Assembly: GCF_000499845.2 (NCBI RefSeq)
Contig: NC_023751.2
Location: 37,375,309 to 37,439,308 of the forward strand
Direction of reading: 5' to 3'
Origin: Phaseolus vulgaris
Taxonomy: Eukaryota > Streptophyta > Magnoliopsida > Fabales > Fabaceae
DNA: 64,000 nt
Made by a program: the position numbers and the translations under genes. Shown here piece after piece: positions 48,737 to 60,955 of this stretch. Numbering within the stretch: the stretch's first letter is position 1; the number at the start of each line of letters is the position of its first letter. The notes under the pieces were generated by a model that saw only the letters and a program-made list of their open reading frames with translations, had not been told where the DNA came from and ran no database searches.

Positions 48737-49161
48737 ATATATAATTTTAAATTTAATTTTTAAAATTTTTGCTCGATAAAATTAGACTAACTAATTAGGT
48801 TTAAATAATTAGCTACGTTTTTATTTAGTCCAAAAACATTTTGACTTAGCTTAAAAGTGGTCATTTATTTGTACTTATCTCAAATAAACAAATTATCAAA
48901 AGAATGTGTTAAAAAAATGGTAATGGTAATGATTGTGTAATGTCTTTTCCGTAAATCTTCTAAGCTATGTTAATAAATTTATAAATTATTTTTAAAATTG
49001 TAACACATTTAAAAAAAAGTAAACAAATGACACAAAACGGGAGTACGTCATAATTGAGTTTTTTTTCTTCTGATTGTGTGTTTTCCATTTCTCATGTACA
49101 CAAATAATTTATTTAACATTATGATTTAATTATACATATGTTTCTTTTATAAAATTATACA
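48737..49161. other. Gene-free spacer between two retroelement insertions
   Basis: AT-rich host intergenic DNA. Nothing was recognised. Confidence 0.4.
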
Positions 49162-49166
49162 TATTC

Positions 49167-49770
49167 TTTACCGTATGGACGAGGCCGAGATCTAACTGAC
49201 TGTCCGAGGTCGAGTCTACTTGACCGATACCAAAGGAACCTGGCGAAGACTTGAGAAATTTGGTCGAGATGATGAGGCCGACAACCCACTTGCCCGAGAC
49301 TTTAGAAGACTTGGCCGAGACCTTAGAAGACTTGGCCGAAACGACCGAGACCATGGGAATTTGGCCGATGACCGACCCATACCGGGGGGAACTTGGCCGA
49401 CGGCCGACCCTTATTGCCGTTAACGCTCAAACCAAGATCAGTGAAGTTAACCCATCATTAAGAATTAGGTAATACAACCTTAAGCGGTATCCACTTCGAT
49501 AAACGGGCCCAACAAGGTAGGTTTCCAAGAAGTAAGGTATGTCATTTATTACTATTCACCTACCTGAGAGCTGACCACCCGCTTTACTAACTTGAGCGTC
49601 GACGTGCCTTCGCAGGTACCCCACCATCCGGTGTTCACCCGAGACCGAGTGCCGAAGGAGAAGCAGGAAGACGAGAAGAATCCCAGCTCATCACCCAGTC
49701 ACCTGACCGGCTAAAGGAAGAAGAAAAAAACTTTAATAGTTCTTTATGTCTCATCTCCCTAGTAGGAACA
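49167..49770 (+). mobile_element. Solo LTR, family A, second copy
   Basis: A 604-bp unit flanked by TATTC (49162-49166 and 49771-49775). It is the inverse of 2359-2973. It ends CTAGTAGGAACA and begins TTTACCGTATGG, where the canonical TG has become TT. It has the same 'acttgagcgtcgacgtgcc' motif and 'tcggcc' repeats ('gacttggccgagaccttaga' region, 49300-49400). No internal region is present. Confidence 0.82.
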
Positions 49771-49775
49771 TATTC

Positions 49776-51290
49776 TAATATATATATATATATATATATA
49801 TAATAAAATAAATATAATATGCTATAATATAATGCGATTCCCTATTCAGTATACATATTTTTTAATTTTTTATTTAATTTACTTTTAATTTAATTTAAAA
49901 TTTAAAATAATATAAAATACTCTATGCTAAAAATAATTGGATACACTTCATCGTAATAACAAACTATAAATTACTTACATATTTTAATAACATAACACAG
50001 TAGGAATTACTCAATATTCTTAAGTAACCATTATTATTATTATTATTTATATTAAAAAAATTATATAAAAAAAAACAAAGTGTCTCTTTCTCATTAATAT
50101 ATATATATATCAATAAATAAATGATTTTATTTTTTATCTTATATTACCATCATATTTTAAGAAAATCAAATTTAAACTTAAATAAAAAAAGTTCTATTAA
50201 ATTTTTGGATAAAATAACATCTATAAATCTATCTTAATTTAATCACGTAATCGACCAAAGGTTATTTATAAATTAGGATAATATTTTTTTCTTTTTGATT
50301 TTATGAATATTGTTGGTTGCATTGGTTCTTTAAGTTTTAAAATGTACTCATTTTGATTCTTTTAATTGGTGGTTTTCATTAAAGACTTATTCATATGAGT
50401 TGACTTTTTATATTTGAGGTGGAGCCTGACCTGTCTCATCAAAAGACCAAGACAAATTTAACTCATTTTTCTAAAATCTTTTTATTTTTTATTTCTTCTG
50501 AAGGTTAAACAAAAACAAAAACAAAAACCAATCATATTTTTTTTATTTTTTAATATATACACACACATTTTTTAGAATTATTTTTATTAAAAAATATAAA
50601 AGTGCAAAGTGCCTCTTTCTTATTAATATATAAATAATATGTCAACAAACAAATTAACTTTATTTTTATCTTATATTGTCATCATATCTTAATAAAGTTA
50701 AATTTAAACTTAAATAAAAAATTCTATTATTTGTTTTGGATAAAATAACATCTATAAAATCTAGCTCAATTAGTCACGCAAATACCCTAAAATTATCTAT
50801 AAATTAAGATCACCTTTTTATTTATTTTGTGAATATTATTGGTTTGTGTTTCATTAGGTGTTAAGATCGACTAACTCGATCGTTTTTTACATTATTTTAT
50901 TATTTGTTTAATATATATACATTTAGAAGTACATATAGATATTTTTATTTTTTAATTGGTTAATTAATTTTAATCAAATAATTTTATAGAATTATTAATT
51001 TTATACATTAATAATTTAAATTATTTATTTGTATCCTTTAAATAATTATTTTTTATTTTAAAAAAATAGACTAGTAGAGAGAACTTTGAGAGTGAGCTAG
51101 TGATGTAAACGCACCAACCATTTTCCCTTATATTTGAAGGACAGAAATGGTACACGTGTCATGTGACAATAGGTGAAGCAGTCGTCGAAAGCCATTGGTT
51201 GGGTGACGTTATCAAGCTCCCTTGGACCACCCTTTTCCCCGTTTGGAATTTGAAATCCCATCCCTCTCTAGAGAGACGTTATAAACTCTC
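49776..51290. other. Upstream region of the TRM-like gene with a duplicated segment
   Basis: A (TA)n microsatellite lies at about 49777-49802. Two diverged direct copies of about 275 bp follow at 50051-50325 and 50586-50866, listed separately. No coding sequence is seen. Confidence 0.45.
50051..50866. repeat. Direct duplication of about 275 bp with a 260-bp spacer
   Basis: Both copies carry, in order, 'agtg(t/c)ctctttct', 'attttt(a)tcttatatt', 'aaatttaaacttaaataaa', 'ggataaaataacatctataaa', 'tttataaattag/ctataaattaag' and 'tgaatatt(g/a)ttgg'. Copy one is 50051-50325 and copy two 50586-50866. This could be an old local duplication or two inserts of an AT-rich repeat. Confidence 0.6.
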
Positions 51291-52673
51291 TTCTTTTATA
51301 TTTATTTATAATTATAATAATCCAAACGTATTTCAAAATAAGCATTTTTTAAATTTTGATGCAATCTTTTAAATTTTCTACTTCATGCAATAAAATTTCT
51401 CTTCTCTGTCTCCATTTATTAACACTTCAAACTGTGTCTATCTCTCTCTATTCTCTCTCTCACTCTCTCTCCCAATTCCCCAAATTTTTTCCATTTGCTT
51501 GAACTTCTCTGTGATTACCCACTTCATTGCTTCAACCAAGTCCTCTCTGTCTTTCACAGTGAAACAGTAAAATGCTCTTGAGGTGGGTGCTTGCTTCTTC
51601 CCTTTCACTTCACTCAAATGCTTAGCTGACCCAACCCAACTCATTGTTTCAACGTAAGTCTCCAAAGGTTGCAGCTTTTCTTCATTTCTCTTAATGGGTT
51701 CTTGTCGTTGGCTTCTTCCTTTCTGCTTTGCCTTTGAATTTGGCCACTTTATTTTCTCCTTGTTGGTACTCTTATTGTTGTCTTGTGTGTTATTTTTAGT
51801 GTTTGGATTCGGTTTAAGTTTTTATCTTTTGAATGGGCTAATTTTGGTGTTTTTGGGTTTTCCATTCGTTATTTGATGGGAAACACGTTTATATCTTGTT
51901 CATTCGGGTTAGAAGTAATGTGTGTTTGTAATCACAGTCTGTGTGTGTCTCTGTTCATACTTTTGAATCCATCAATAGGGACTGTTTAGGATTGGACTTT
52001 TGTAAAATACTTAAGATCCAAACAACCTTTGCTTTTTCGAACAATGGTCAATTATTAGGATTGTTATTTCCACATTTGATCCCAGCTCAAATTTTTGCTC
52101 TGGATCTTTAGAATTTTCTTCTTAATTAGTTGAAACAGGCTATCAATGTCTATTTGCTATTGATTTGAACTTAATATGATTACTTTCAAGTTTAGCAACA
52201 GCAGCAAAGTTATGATACTGTTTTGTCTAGATAAATTTGACTATTGATTGTCTGGTTGGTTCTCTAAAAGGAGATTTACATAAGCAAAATATGAACTATG
52301 CAGTGGATTTTAGGTTTGGAGCACTATTATGTGATTGCTTTCTTCCAAAGGAGATCTAGAGATACAGAGAACCATACTATTGAAATCTTGGTGATTGTAT
52401 TTGTTTGAAGTTTTGGTTATGATGTTCCTGTTAATATTCCCATATGTATATGCGTTGTTTCCCTTTAATATTTCACAATGCAATAGATCTTTAACACTTT
52501 ATCATTTGACTAATGATGTTAATCTTTCATGCCAAAGTTTTCCTGATGTGTCATTAAGGTTTACTGTCTTTAACTGAGACAAATGACGTTGTGTGATCCA
52601 TGTAGTTGGTCTGATCTAGTTGGATGAGGCTTTGTTGTTGTGTCTGGAAGGTGTACTGCATTCTGCTTTGAAA
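51291..52673 (+). promoter_or_regulatory. Promoter and 5' leader of the TRM-like gene
   Basis: A TATA-rich block (TTATATTTATTTATAA, 51296-51311) is followed by a CT-rich microsatellite (about 51440-51476), typical of plant leaders. A strong donor consensus (CAAC|GTAAGT at 51653) suggests a long 5'-UTR intron reaching toward the ATG at 52674. The acceptor was not resolved. Short ORFs here lack domains. Confidence 0.4.
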
Positions 52674-55600
52674 ATGGGAGTTGAAAAAGAAGGGACGAAA
52701 AGTGGAGGAGGTTATGTTGGTGGGTTTTTCCAGTTGTTTGACTGGTCGACAAAGTCCCGTAAGAAATTATTTGCGGCCAAGTCTGATTTACCAGGTAAAT
52801 TTACTGTATTCGTTGAACATACTGATGTTTTTATTTCTCTTGTCAATTTTTTTGAATCAGTTATACCAAATTTTATGGGTCTAGTCATTTTATGTTTTAC
52901 TGTTGGTAATTTTTTTTTCTAAATATTTGCAGAGACTTTAAAACAGGGAAGAAGAGTCAATTACAATGTGGCAATGCCAATGACACAGTCCTCCTATCTG
53001 GTATTATATGTCTTGCAAATTCATCTGTTGTTTTTATGTATATATTTATGTTATGAAATTTGTGGTTACTTTGTTTAATTCTCACAGGTTGATGAAGATG
53101 AAAATGGATTTGGGGTAAGTCTAAGAGGAAGTTGTGATCATAGTTATGCTTCATCTGTTACAGATGATGAAACATGTGGTACAAGGGCTCCTAGTGTTGT
53201 TGCCAGGCTTATGGGATTAGATTCCTTGCCTTCTTCAAGTATTTCTGATCCTTATGCTACCCCATATTTTGATACCCGTTCCCTTCAAGAGGCTCAGTAC
53301 TTCAAGAAAAACTTTGATCACCAGCATGACCATCAGACCCCATATTCTGGAAAGCTGGTTGAAAAGGTTGAGGGCTCATCTAGGAGCTTCATTGAGCCAA
53401 AACAGCAAAAGGTCATTACTAGACCAATTGAAAAGTTCCAAACAGAAGTTTTGCCTCCAAAATCAGCAAAATCAATTCCTGTTACACACCATAAACTCTT
53501 GTCCCCTATTAAGAGTCCCAGCTTTGTTCCGACCAATAATGCTGCATATATAATGGAGGCTGCGGCAAGAATTATTGAGCCTGGTTCCCATGCTAGTACC
53601 AAGGCTAAGACACCTCTGGTAGCATCATCAACACCACTGAGAGTGAGAGAACTAAGAGATAAGGTGGAGGCTTCACAGAAGGGACCTTTGTTTGGGCCAC
53701 CCTCCATGACGACCTCTAGAACTCGAGATCTAAAAGAGAAAAGAGAACTTTCTCAAAGAGCAACCAGACTTTCTGAATCATGTCAAAGATCACTCGAGTC
53801 AAATGCTGCCAAGTATCTCAAAGGACAATCTTTGAACAGAAGCTGGAATGGATCTGTGGATATACCCATCAAATCTCCTACACAAGAGGAAGAAGTTTCT
53901 TCTTTGAAGAATAATAAGGGGAAGTCCATTTCACTTGCAATCCAAGCAAAAGTGAATGTTCAAAAAAGGGAAGGTTTGAGTTTGACTGGTGGAAAAAGTA
54001 TGACGGCCCAAAAAGAGCATCCTGACTTGAAATCCAACCAACCAATGAAGGCAAATGTGCAGAAAAATTTGCACAAGAAATCTTCTGCTCAGAATTCATC
54101 TGGTGCTCTTAGACAGAATAATCTGAAACAGAATTATTCTACTGACAAAGACAAATTACCGTCAAAGCCATTGGTGACCAATTCCCACAGTAGAAAAGTT
54201 CTGACTGGGGACTCCTCTCACGGACGTCATAGAAGCTCCAGTAATAAATCCATTGCAAAATCTAAAGTTGGATCCAGAAAGTCAGTGATGGAGGTGACTG
54301 GTAGTGAAAAGGAAGTTTTATACACCAGCACAAACAATTTTCCTAGGAAGAAAAGGTCTACAGATAAGGACTGGAATGATAGGGTTGTGGACAATTTGTT
54401 CATTGAAAAAACTCAGAAGCCTGCTAAGTCTAACCTAGTGAGTAATAAACAAAATTGTTGGGCTGAAGATGTAAAAAAGAAGGACATGGATGTAGTTTCA
54501 TTCACATTCACCACACCATTAACTAGGAGCAGTCCAGGTTTTGAGACATCTGGACAAGCTGGCCAAAATACTAATGGTCTTTCCCTGGATCAACGCATTA
54601 AAAGGGTGTTGCTTGACTCAGACAATACAAGGTCCCCAATAGGATACAATTTGATTGGTGGTGGTGATGCCTTGGGTGTTCTTTTGGAACAGAAATTGAG
54701 GGAATTAACATGTATGGAAACAACTTGTCATGACTCTTCTAAAGTGAGGCAGCCTGCCATTACTGCTACTATATCAGATGAGCAAGTAGCCGGCTTGAAT
54801 GTAGTTAACCTCAATCCAAGGTTGCAACCGAAAAAAGACCAAGATGTCTTATTTACAGACAAGTTAAGCAACAACTATGATGCAGACATCTCTTTCAGGG
54901 GTCTTCCTGAATTATCATTCAAGCAGAACTCATGGGTACGTGACAAATTTCTTTTTAATTCTTATTACTTTTCTTTTGTTGTGTTTGTCGTTCAAGCATG
55001 TTAATTAGGACAGTATAGGGTCACTTGTTAAATGGCCAAATAAAAATAATAAGTTGGGTTTTTTTGTTTCATGTTGTAAACATCCTTATAAAAGAAAACA
55101 AAAGATATGGATTCATTGCGTGTTTGCCAAGAAAATTAATTTTCGTAGGAAGTAAAGAGTTACAGGTAAACATAGTTTTTATTTGTGTTAGTTTCTATAT
55201 GAGTACTCAAAAACCGGATTCATTACTCTTTGATGCTACATGTTACTTTTCTATGCAATTGTTTTCTTTTCTAACTACAAATGAGCATTTCACTTCGAAG
55301 TCAGTATACTTAAAAAAATTACAATGTAGCTGAGAAATGCAGTTATGTGCGAATAAAGTGAAATGACATTCAATTTCTTTGTCTATTTTATGGCTTAATG
55401 ATACTTTGATCTCCTTATCTGTAGTTTTGTGTTGCAGCTGGTTCTATAATATAGTCAGTACTTTTAGCCAACTTAGAGAGTGATTAAATTTTGTGATGAA
55501 CAACTAACTTTTATAATGCAAAAAAGCTAACTTTTATAATGCAATACCAATTTTGTAATTATAAAATAAAATGTGAGTAAGAATTAAAATTCCAATTGTA

Positions 55601-56570
55601 TTGAATAATCAGTATTAATCACCCACCCTTATACTAACTAATGGAATATTCCTTGTGATTTCTGCATATTGAGTAGGTGATTAACTCAAGTTGTTTACAG
55701 ATTGATGAGATGGAACAACAGTTACTCAATTGCAGGCACCCAAGTCCAATCTCTGTTCTCGAGCCTTCTTTTTCAATTGAAAGCTGTGAATCTTCATTGA
55801 GCACAGATGTTACTAGTACAGAAGGTAGTTTTATGCTAAATATGGCATTTAATTACCTATTTTGAAATTAATTATTTATGACCCAGGAATGTTAATACTA
55901 TCAACTTTCAGGAAGCAAGCTGTGGTCATCTGTTCAAGCTCAAGAAGTTCATGGCTTGAATTTTTCAAGGAAGTTCTATGCTTGTGAAACTGATGCTGAC
56001 TTATCCGATTCAGCATCTTCAACCTCAGCTGGGAACATGATGAAGCATACAAGTAATGTCACAAGGTTTGGTAGTTCAAGCACATGGGAGTTCGACTATG
56101 TGAAAGATATATTGTGTAATGTTGAGTTGATATATATGGATTTTTCCCTTGGCCAAGTTAGTGAGGTTATAAACTCTCATCTATTCAAACAGTTGGAAGG
56201 CCGCAAGGGAGGAGGGTTTAAGCACGATGACGAGTCTAGGATAAGAAGGAAAGTTACATTTGATTGTGTGAATGAATGTTTGGACTTGAGATGCAGGCGT
56301 TATGTAGGTGGAGGATTCAAAATGTGGACCAAAGGGTTTGAAATGGTGAAAAGAAAAGAATGGTTGGCAGAAGATGTGTACAAGGAGATCTCATGTTGGA
56401 GAGGAATGGGAGACTCAATGGTGGATGAGCTTGTGGACAAGGACATGAGCAGCCAGTATGGAAGATGGCTAGATTATGAGGTTGATGCTTCTGAACTCGG
56501 ATCAGAGGTTGTGGACCAAATATTTAATTCTTTGGTTGATGATGTTGTCACTGAAATCTTGCAATTGTAA
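52674..56570 (+). CDS. TON1-recruiting-motif (TRM6/7/8-like) protein, DUF4378
   Basis: Exons are 52674-52794, 52933-53000, 53088-54935, 55701-55824 and 55912-56570, all GT-AG, giving 939 aa. The start MGVEKEGTKSGGGYVGGFFQLFDWSTKSRKKLF is the typical opening of this plant family. Residues 98-111 carry the motif APSVVARLMGLDSLP. The long middle is basic, Ser/Lys-rich and low in predicted structure. Residues about 779-936 form the C-terminal DUF4378 domain (WEFDYVKDILCNVELIYMDF, then CRRYVGGGFKMW, EMVKRKEWLAEDVYKEI, and the acidic end VDQIFNSLVDDVVTEIL). TRM proteins associate with TON1, TON2/FASS and microtubules and set division planes and organ shape. TRM6/7/8 members are closest by eye. The start is at the only in-frame ATG of exon 1. 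Confidence 0.9.
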
Positions 56571-57364
56571 GCATCTTAATGATTGATTTTGAGGCTGTTT
56601 GATGATGAAATTTGTCTTCTTCATATTGATTCATTTATAGAAGTAACAGCATGCATTATCAAGTCTTTATTAATAGTTGTTTGGATTATGAAACTGCAGC
56701 TTTTTCTATGACATTGCACATAGTTTGATTTTTTGTGACTTACATGCAATAAGTTAAGGCTAGTCTAAGTGGGTTTATATATGTAAGCAAACTCTAATCC
56801 TTTCAGCACCCTAGCTTGGTTTTAGTCTATTTTTACTAAATTATAGAATTTAATTGTGAAAAGAGAAAAAAAAAAAGTTTTCATAAAGTAAAAATGAATC
56901 TAAGCTTGTAAGTAAAATGTGTATTAGTTTGTTCTCATGTGATGGAGATTAATATAAATGTTGAAAAAAATACAATAATTTGTCTAATTTTCTGAAACTT
57001 ACTCAACTTTCTCACTTGTTCACCCTCCATTTTTGAGTGCAGATCTCTAATTGAATAACAAACAAAACCTCTCCTAAGCTAGCCACCAGAAAATGATACC
57101 CAAGTTACCCAAACCTTACCTTGGCTGTAAAAGCACATGAATTTCTATGCACAAAAGTTTCCAAATATTTTATTTTTGAATTTACACTTCAAAATCATTT
57201 TTTCATGAAAGGTCAGGTGATATTTTTTAATGTGAATAGTGGGAAACAGTGTTCAGTAATACTTCAGAACTGCTAATATTGTAGATAATTTGATATAAAA
57301 AGGTATGATAGTACTTAAAAAGATAACTTATATTTAATTAATAACTATTTAGTCTTCCATGTGT
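56571..57364. other. 3' flank of the TRM-like gene
   Basis: Probable 3' UTR to about 56800, then spacer. No repeat or gene is visible. Confidence 0.4.
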
Positions 57365-57436
57365 GGGCATTTGGTCTAGTGGTATGATTCTCGCTTTGGG
57401 TGCGAGAGGTCCCGAGTTCGATTCTCGGAATGCCCC
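57365..57436 (+). tRNA. tRNA-Pro (anticodon UGG)
   Basis: A 72-nt cloverleaf: acceptor GGGCATT pairs with AATGCCC, discriminator C. The D-arm has the TGGTCTAGTGG form. The anticodon stem TCTCGC/GCGAGA encloses TTTGGGT, giving TGG. The T-arm is CCGAG-TTCGATT-CTCGG. It has no intron, and CCA is not encoded, as usual in nuclei. A T-run at 57442-57446 can serve as the Pol III terminator. Confidence 0.95.
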
Positions 57437-57976
57437 TTCAATTTTTAAGGCTTTTATTTTTTTTGTCATATTAAAATTAAACTAATTTATAATATTCTAC
57501 TGAAAACTAAAACTATAATTATTTCTTACCGGAAGACTACGGAAAATTAAATCAATAAAATAGATATTGTTATGCAAGGTTTTAAAAAGGTTGCAACCCA
57601 AATCATAGTCACCTTGGGCTGTGAGAGAAGCTCCAAAATACTTGTCATTTTTTAAAAACACTTTGATTGTTGGTGTTTGCATGATTCCGAAAACATTGAT
57701 ATTCACATGATTGAAAATACGTGAAATAATTGGTATGTGACTATAATTAAAATGAGCTAGTTCTTTGTTTATAATAATGCTCCAATACGAAATAGTGTAT
57801 ATATTATATATCTGTTCCACACACATAATACATATACAACACCATATGTGAGTATGGTTATTCTACTACTAGCTCATATTTTCCCTTGTATAGGTTATTC
57901 TACTACATATCATACGAGTGATTAACTACACATAAAACTGAGAAGCATAGATAATAATTCTTATGAACATAAAATA

Positions 57977-60005
57977 TTATGTGAAATTTGGAGGTAATAG
58001 AGCACGTCCCATTACGATAACAGCAAGTCCCATTACAGCATGGCTAGTGGTAGCCTTTGGAGCAGCTTCGTTTTCTTCTCTCTGAACATGCTGAGCCACA
58101 TTGAAGTTTCCTGAATTTCCAAAATGAAGTTTCAGAGAGATTAGTTTTCCAAGAATGAAGTTGTTTTAACGAGCAATGATTGAGGCAAAAAGATGTACCT
58201 CTTTGAGGGCCATAGCCACATGCAGCTTCGACTGTGTCTCTGATGTCGTGTATGGTTGCTTTGTTGTAGAAAATGAAGTTGCTGAAAACGTTATTGAGGC
58301 AATTGAGGACCAAGTTAGTCTCTGAGAGACATGGTCCTTGGCAGAATATATCAGTTTTATCTGCAGGCACGTTCAGGTTTCCTTTCTCGTTTAATCTGCA
58401 TGAATCTTCACACCTGCTATAAATCTGACACCCCTCACCAAAATAACATATACTCTATCAGAACAATTACCCTTCTTTTCACAACGACTAAGTTCAGAAC
58501 ATGCATATAAGTACCAATATTTTAAACACAAGATTATGAAAAATTGTCTAATATATAACACTGACTGCATTAAACAAAAACTAATTTTAAAAATTAAAAT
58601 AATTAGTTATTATTTAATTAAATTAGAAATCATTTATAAACTAAAAAAATTATTAGTATTTAAAATAGTTTTATTATCAATAAAAATTTATAAAACAGTT
58701 TTTAAATTAGTACCTAATCATTAACTACCTTACAATCTTATATTTTAAATTAGTCTCTATTAATTCTTTAGATACTAATTTAAAATCTAAAATATTAGTA
58801 ATTTAAAATCTAAAATATTAGTAGAAAAAACTTAGGTAATTAAAATTTAGGTAATTGATTTAGATACCAATTTAAAAATTATTTTATAAATTTTTATTAG
58901 AAACCACTTTAAATATAAATAATTTTTTAATATTTAGTATATAATTTAGTGACTAATTATTTTTAGTATCTAAATTTAATTATTATTTTATGATTTTTTT
59001 AATATACTATTTGGGATGCTTTTCTTAACCATCTCTTTGGGATTGTTTAAAATTGATTAAACATAATGAAGTTCATTGAATAAGTACTTCCTCACACAAA
59101 AAAATATAAATTTTAATTAATAATAAAGGTTTTTTTTTTCATGAGAGTGTGCTAATTACTTACATTTTTTATTGTCACTATTCTAATAAAAACGAATTTT
59201 TCACCTCTTTGAAATGAAGGGGTGTGAAAGTAATACGTAAAATAAGAAAAGAGGAAAAAATGATAAAAAAAGGAGTATAAAAATTGAATTTTTAAAAATG
59301 CCTTCTTCTTGAAAAGTAAACATAAAAGAATATATACAATTTTTTGAAATGATAAATTTAAAAATAAATATATATAATAAAAATAAATTTAGAATTAAAT
59401 ATTATAAAAAATATTAAAATAATAATATTAAAAGTTGTAATATATTCTATAAAATATGTGAATTATAAATGTATCATTCTCGAAACATAAAAAATCAATT
59501 TAGGCACTACTTACATATTTATCATTGAAACAAAGCAAGGCTTTTGCGAAAATTTGAGAAGAGTCACCAACCCCACCACCACCGCCTCCAAACCCACCAC
59601 CACCACCAACTCCGGTCCCACCACCAACAATACCACCGCCTGAACCACCGAACCCACCACCACCACCAACTCCGGTCCCACCACCAACAATACCACCGCC
59701 AGAACCACCGAACCCACCACCGCCAGCACCACCGATCCCACCACCAGTACCCCCGAACCCACCACCAGTACCGCCGAACCCACCACCGATCTCACCACCA
59801 TTCTCCCCGTCCGAGTCGTCCTCATCAGCATAACCTATCAAATTGTGGCTTAATACGTGAAAAACACACAAAAAAGTTCAAATAAAGTAAAAAAAGTTTC
59901 ATCTAATGTTGTTAATGGCGTACCAAAGTTTTTCCCAAATACACAAACGTAAAGAAGAACGAAAGTTAAAATCCAACGTTTGAGACTGAATCCGAATGCC
60001 ATCAT
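57977..60005 (-). CDS. Secreted glycine-rich protein with a C-terminal cysteine domain (four exons)
   Basis: Exons are 60005-59924, 59834-59515, 58424-58199 and 58110-57977, all GT-AG with matching phases, giving 253 aa. Exon 1 is a signal peptide (MMAFGFSLKRWILTFVLLYVCVFG). Exon 2 begins with an acidic stretch (YADEDDSDGENG), then about 85 residues of GGx repeats, including a 20-residue unit (GGIVGGGTGVGGGGGFGGSG type) present twice. The conserved part follows: IFAKALLCFNDKYIY, then CEDSC, DIFCQGPCLSETNLVLNCLNNV and TVEAACGYGPQRGNFNVAQH. This Cys pattern is the one I know from plant proteins annotated as DUF7731 or 'glycine-rich'. The C-terminus is hydrophobic (AVMGLAVIVMGRALLPP), suggesting GPI anchoring or membrane attachment. 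It is likely extracellular or cell-wall located, with role unknown. The 1.1-kb intron 2 contains a foldback MITE. Confidence 0.85.
58566..59005. repeat. Foldback CACTA-like MITE, copy 8, in an intron
   Basis: Left-arm phrases 'aactaattttaaaaattaaaataattagttatt' and right-arm counterparts ('agtgactaattatttttagt', 'attttatgatttttttaat') lie inside intron 2 of the glycine-rich protein gene. The termini are worn, so ends are approximate. Confidence 0.5.
59589..59709 (-). repeat. 60-bp tandem duplication in the GGx coding tract
   Basis: The plus-strand unit 'aacccaccaccaccaccaac ... gaaccaccg' starts at about 59589 and again about 60 bp later. The two copies differ at a single base (cctgaacc/ccagaacc). 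It keeps the reading frame, adding 20 residues. Confidence 0.8.
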
Positions 60006-60548
60006 CGTAGAACCCAAAATTTGACGTTAGAAAATAATTGAATTTGAGCACACTATATAGCAATGCAAAGTTACAACGTTTGCACATAACTACAAGAAAC
60101 AGTTAATTAGTTGACAACATTACCAACCACTCAAATTCACTTTTTCTTAATCAACTTTATTAATAAACTGAGGCTGTTCATCAACATTAATTCATTCCTT
60201 TCTCTTGCATGCGTTGTTCTAATCACACTTAACCTCCAACTAGATAAACGGTCAATAAATAAAACCTCGAGTCACTATTCTATTGCTCGATTTAAATTGT
60301 GAGATTATAATAGTTTCATTATGTTTCAAATACTCGCTAATATTATATTCGAATAAATTTTATTAGAATAAATTTTATTAGAATAAATTTTTATATTAAG
60401 ATAATTTTACTTATAATTTATTTTTTTAAAAAAATAAAATAAAATTATGAAGTCATGAGTCGAATCCGAATATAAGTCATAACTAGTTTCAAAGCCAATG
60501 ATTTGGAAAATGAACTATATATATATATGCAGGATATACATCAATTTT
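60006..60548. other. Upstream region of the glycine-rich protein gene
   Basis: On the minus strand 'ctatatagtg' (about 60053-60062) is a possible TATA region about 50 bp before the ATG. A three-fold 'attagaataaatttt' repeat occurs at about 60344-60392. No gene is seen. Confidence 0.4.
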
Positions 60549-60955
60549 GGAACACATCCGAGGTATTGTCCGCTTTGAAGGTTGGTGCTCTATCATGGTT
60601 TTATCCTGAAAAGACGTCTTGGTGGGTTGAGGGAGGAGAGAGTATATAAATTGTGTCATTGGTCTCGACTCTTGAGCGATGTGGGATTATATTGGCATAC
60701 GGGAACAAGTCCCACAGTCGAGGTCTAAGGGGAGTAGGTTCCCCCTAGCTACGGGCTAAGGAGCCTTTTGGGCTCCACGGTGGGCGTCAATGTTCCGACC
60801 TCAAGTCGGAGAGATAGCATCGTTAGGGTCAATCACCGCATCTGAGGTTTTGTCTTGAAAAGTCGTCTCGGTGGGTTGAGGGAGGAGAGAATATATAAAT
60901 TGTCATTGACTTCGACTCCTAAACTATTTGAGACTATATTGACATACGGGAACCA
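60549..60955 (-). mobile_element. TRIM element, family C, tRNA-Lys-type PBS
   Basis: On the minus strand an LTR of about 165 bp starts at 60955 (TGGTTCCCGTATG) and ends GGAACA at 60791. TTGACGCCCACCGTGGAGCC follows (60790-60771), a tRNA-Lys-type primer site. A spacer of about 60 bp comes next, then a second LTR starting TGTTCCCGTATG at 60707, truncated near 60549. Shared LTR phrases include 'ctctcctccctcaaccca' and 'atataatccca/atatagtctca'. It is non-coding. Diverged single LTRs of this family lie at about 39075-39250 and 31815-32150. Confidence 0.7.

Noticed and set aside
49220..49472. Overlapping 67-81 aa ORFs in a GC-richer patch
   Set aside because: They come from degenerate 'tcggccgaga' repeats of a solo LTR and exist in several frames at once.
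59544..59885. Plus-strand His/Pro-rich ORF of 113 aa
   Set aside because: It is the antisense shadow of the GGx repeat tract of the minus-strand gene.
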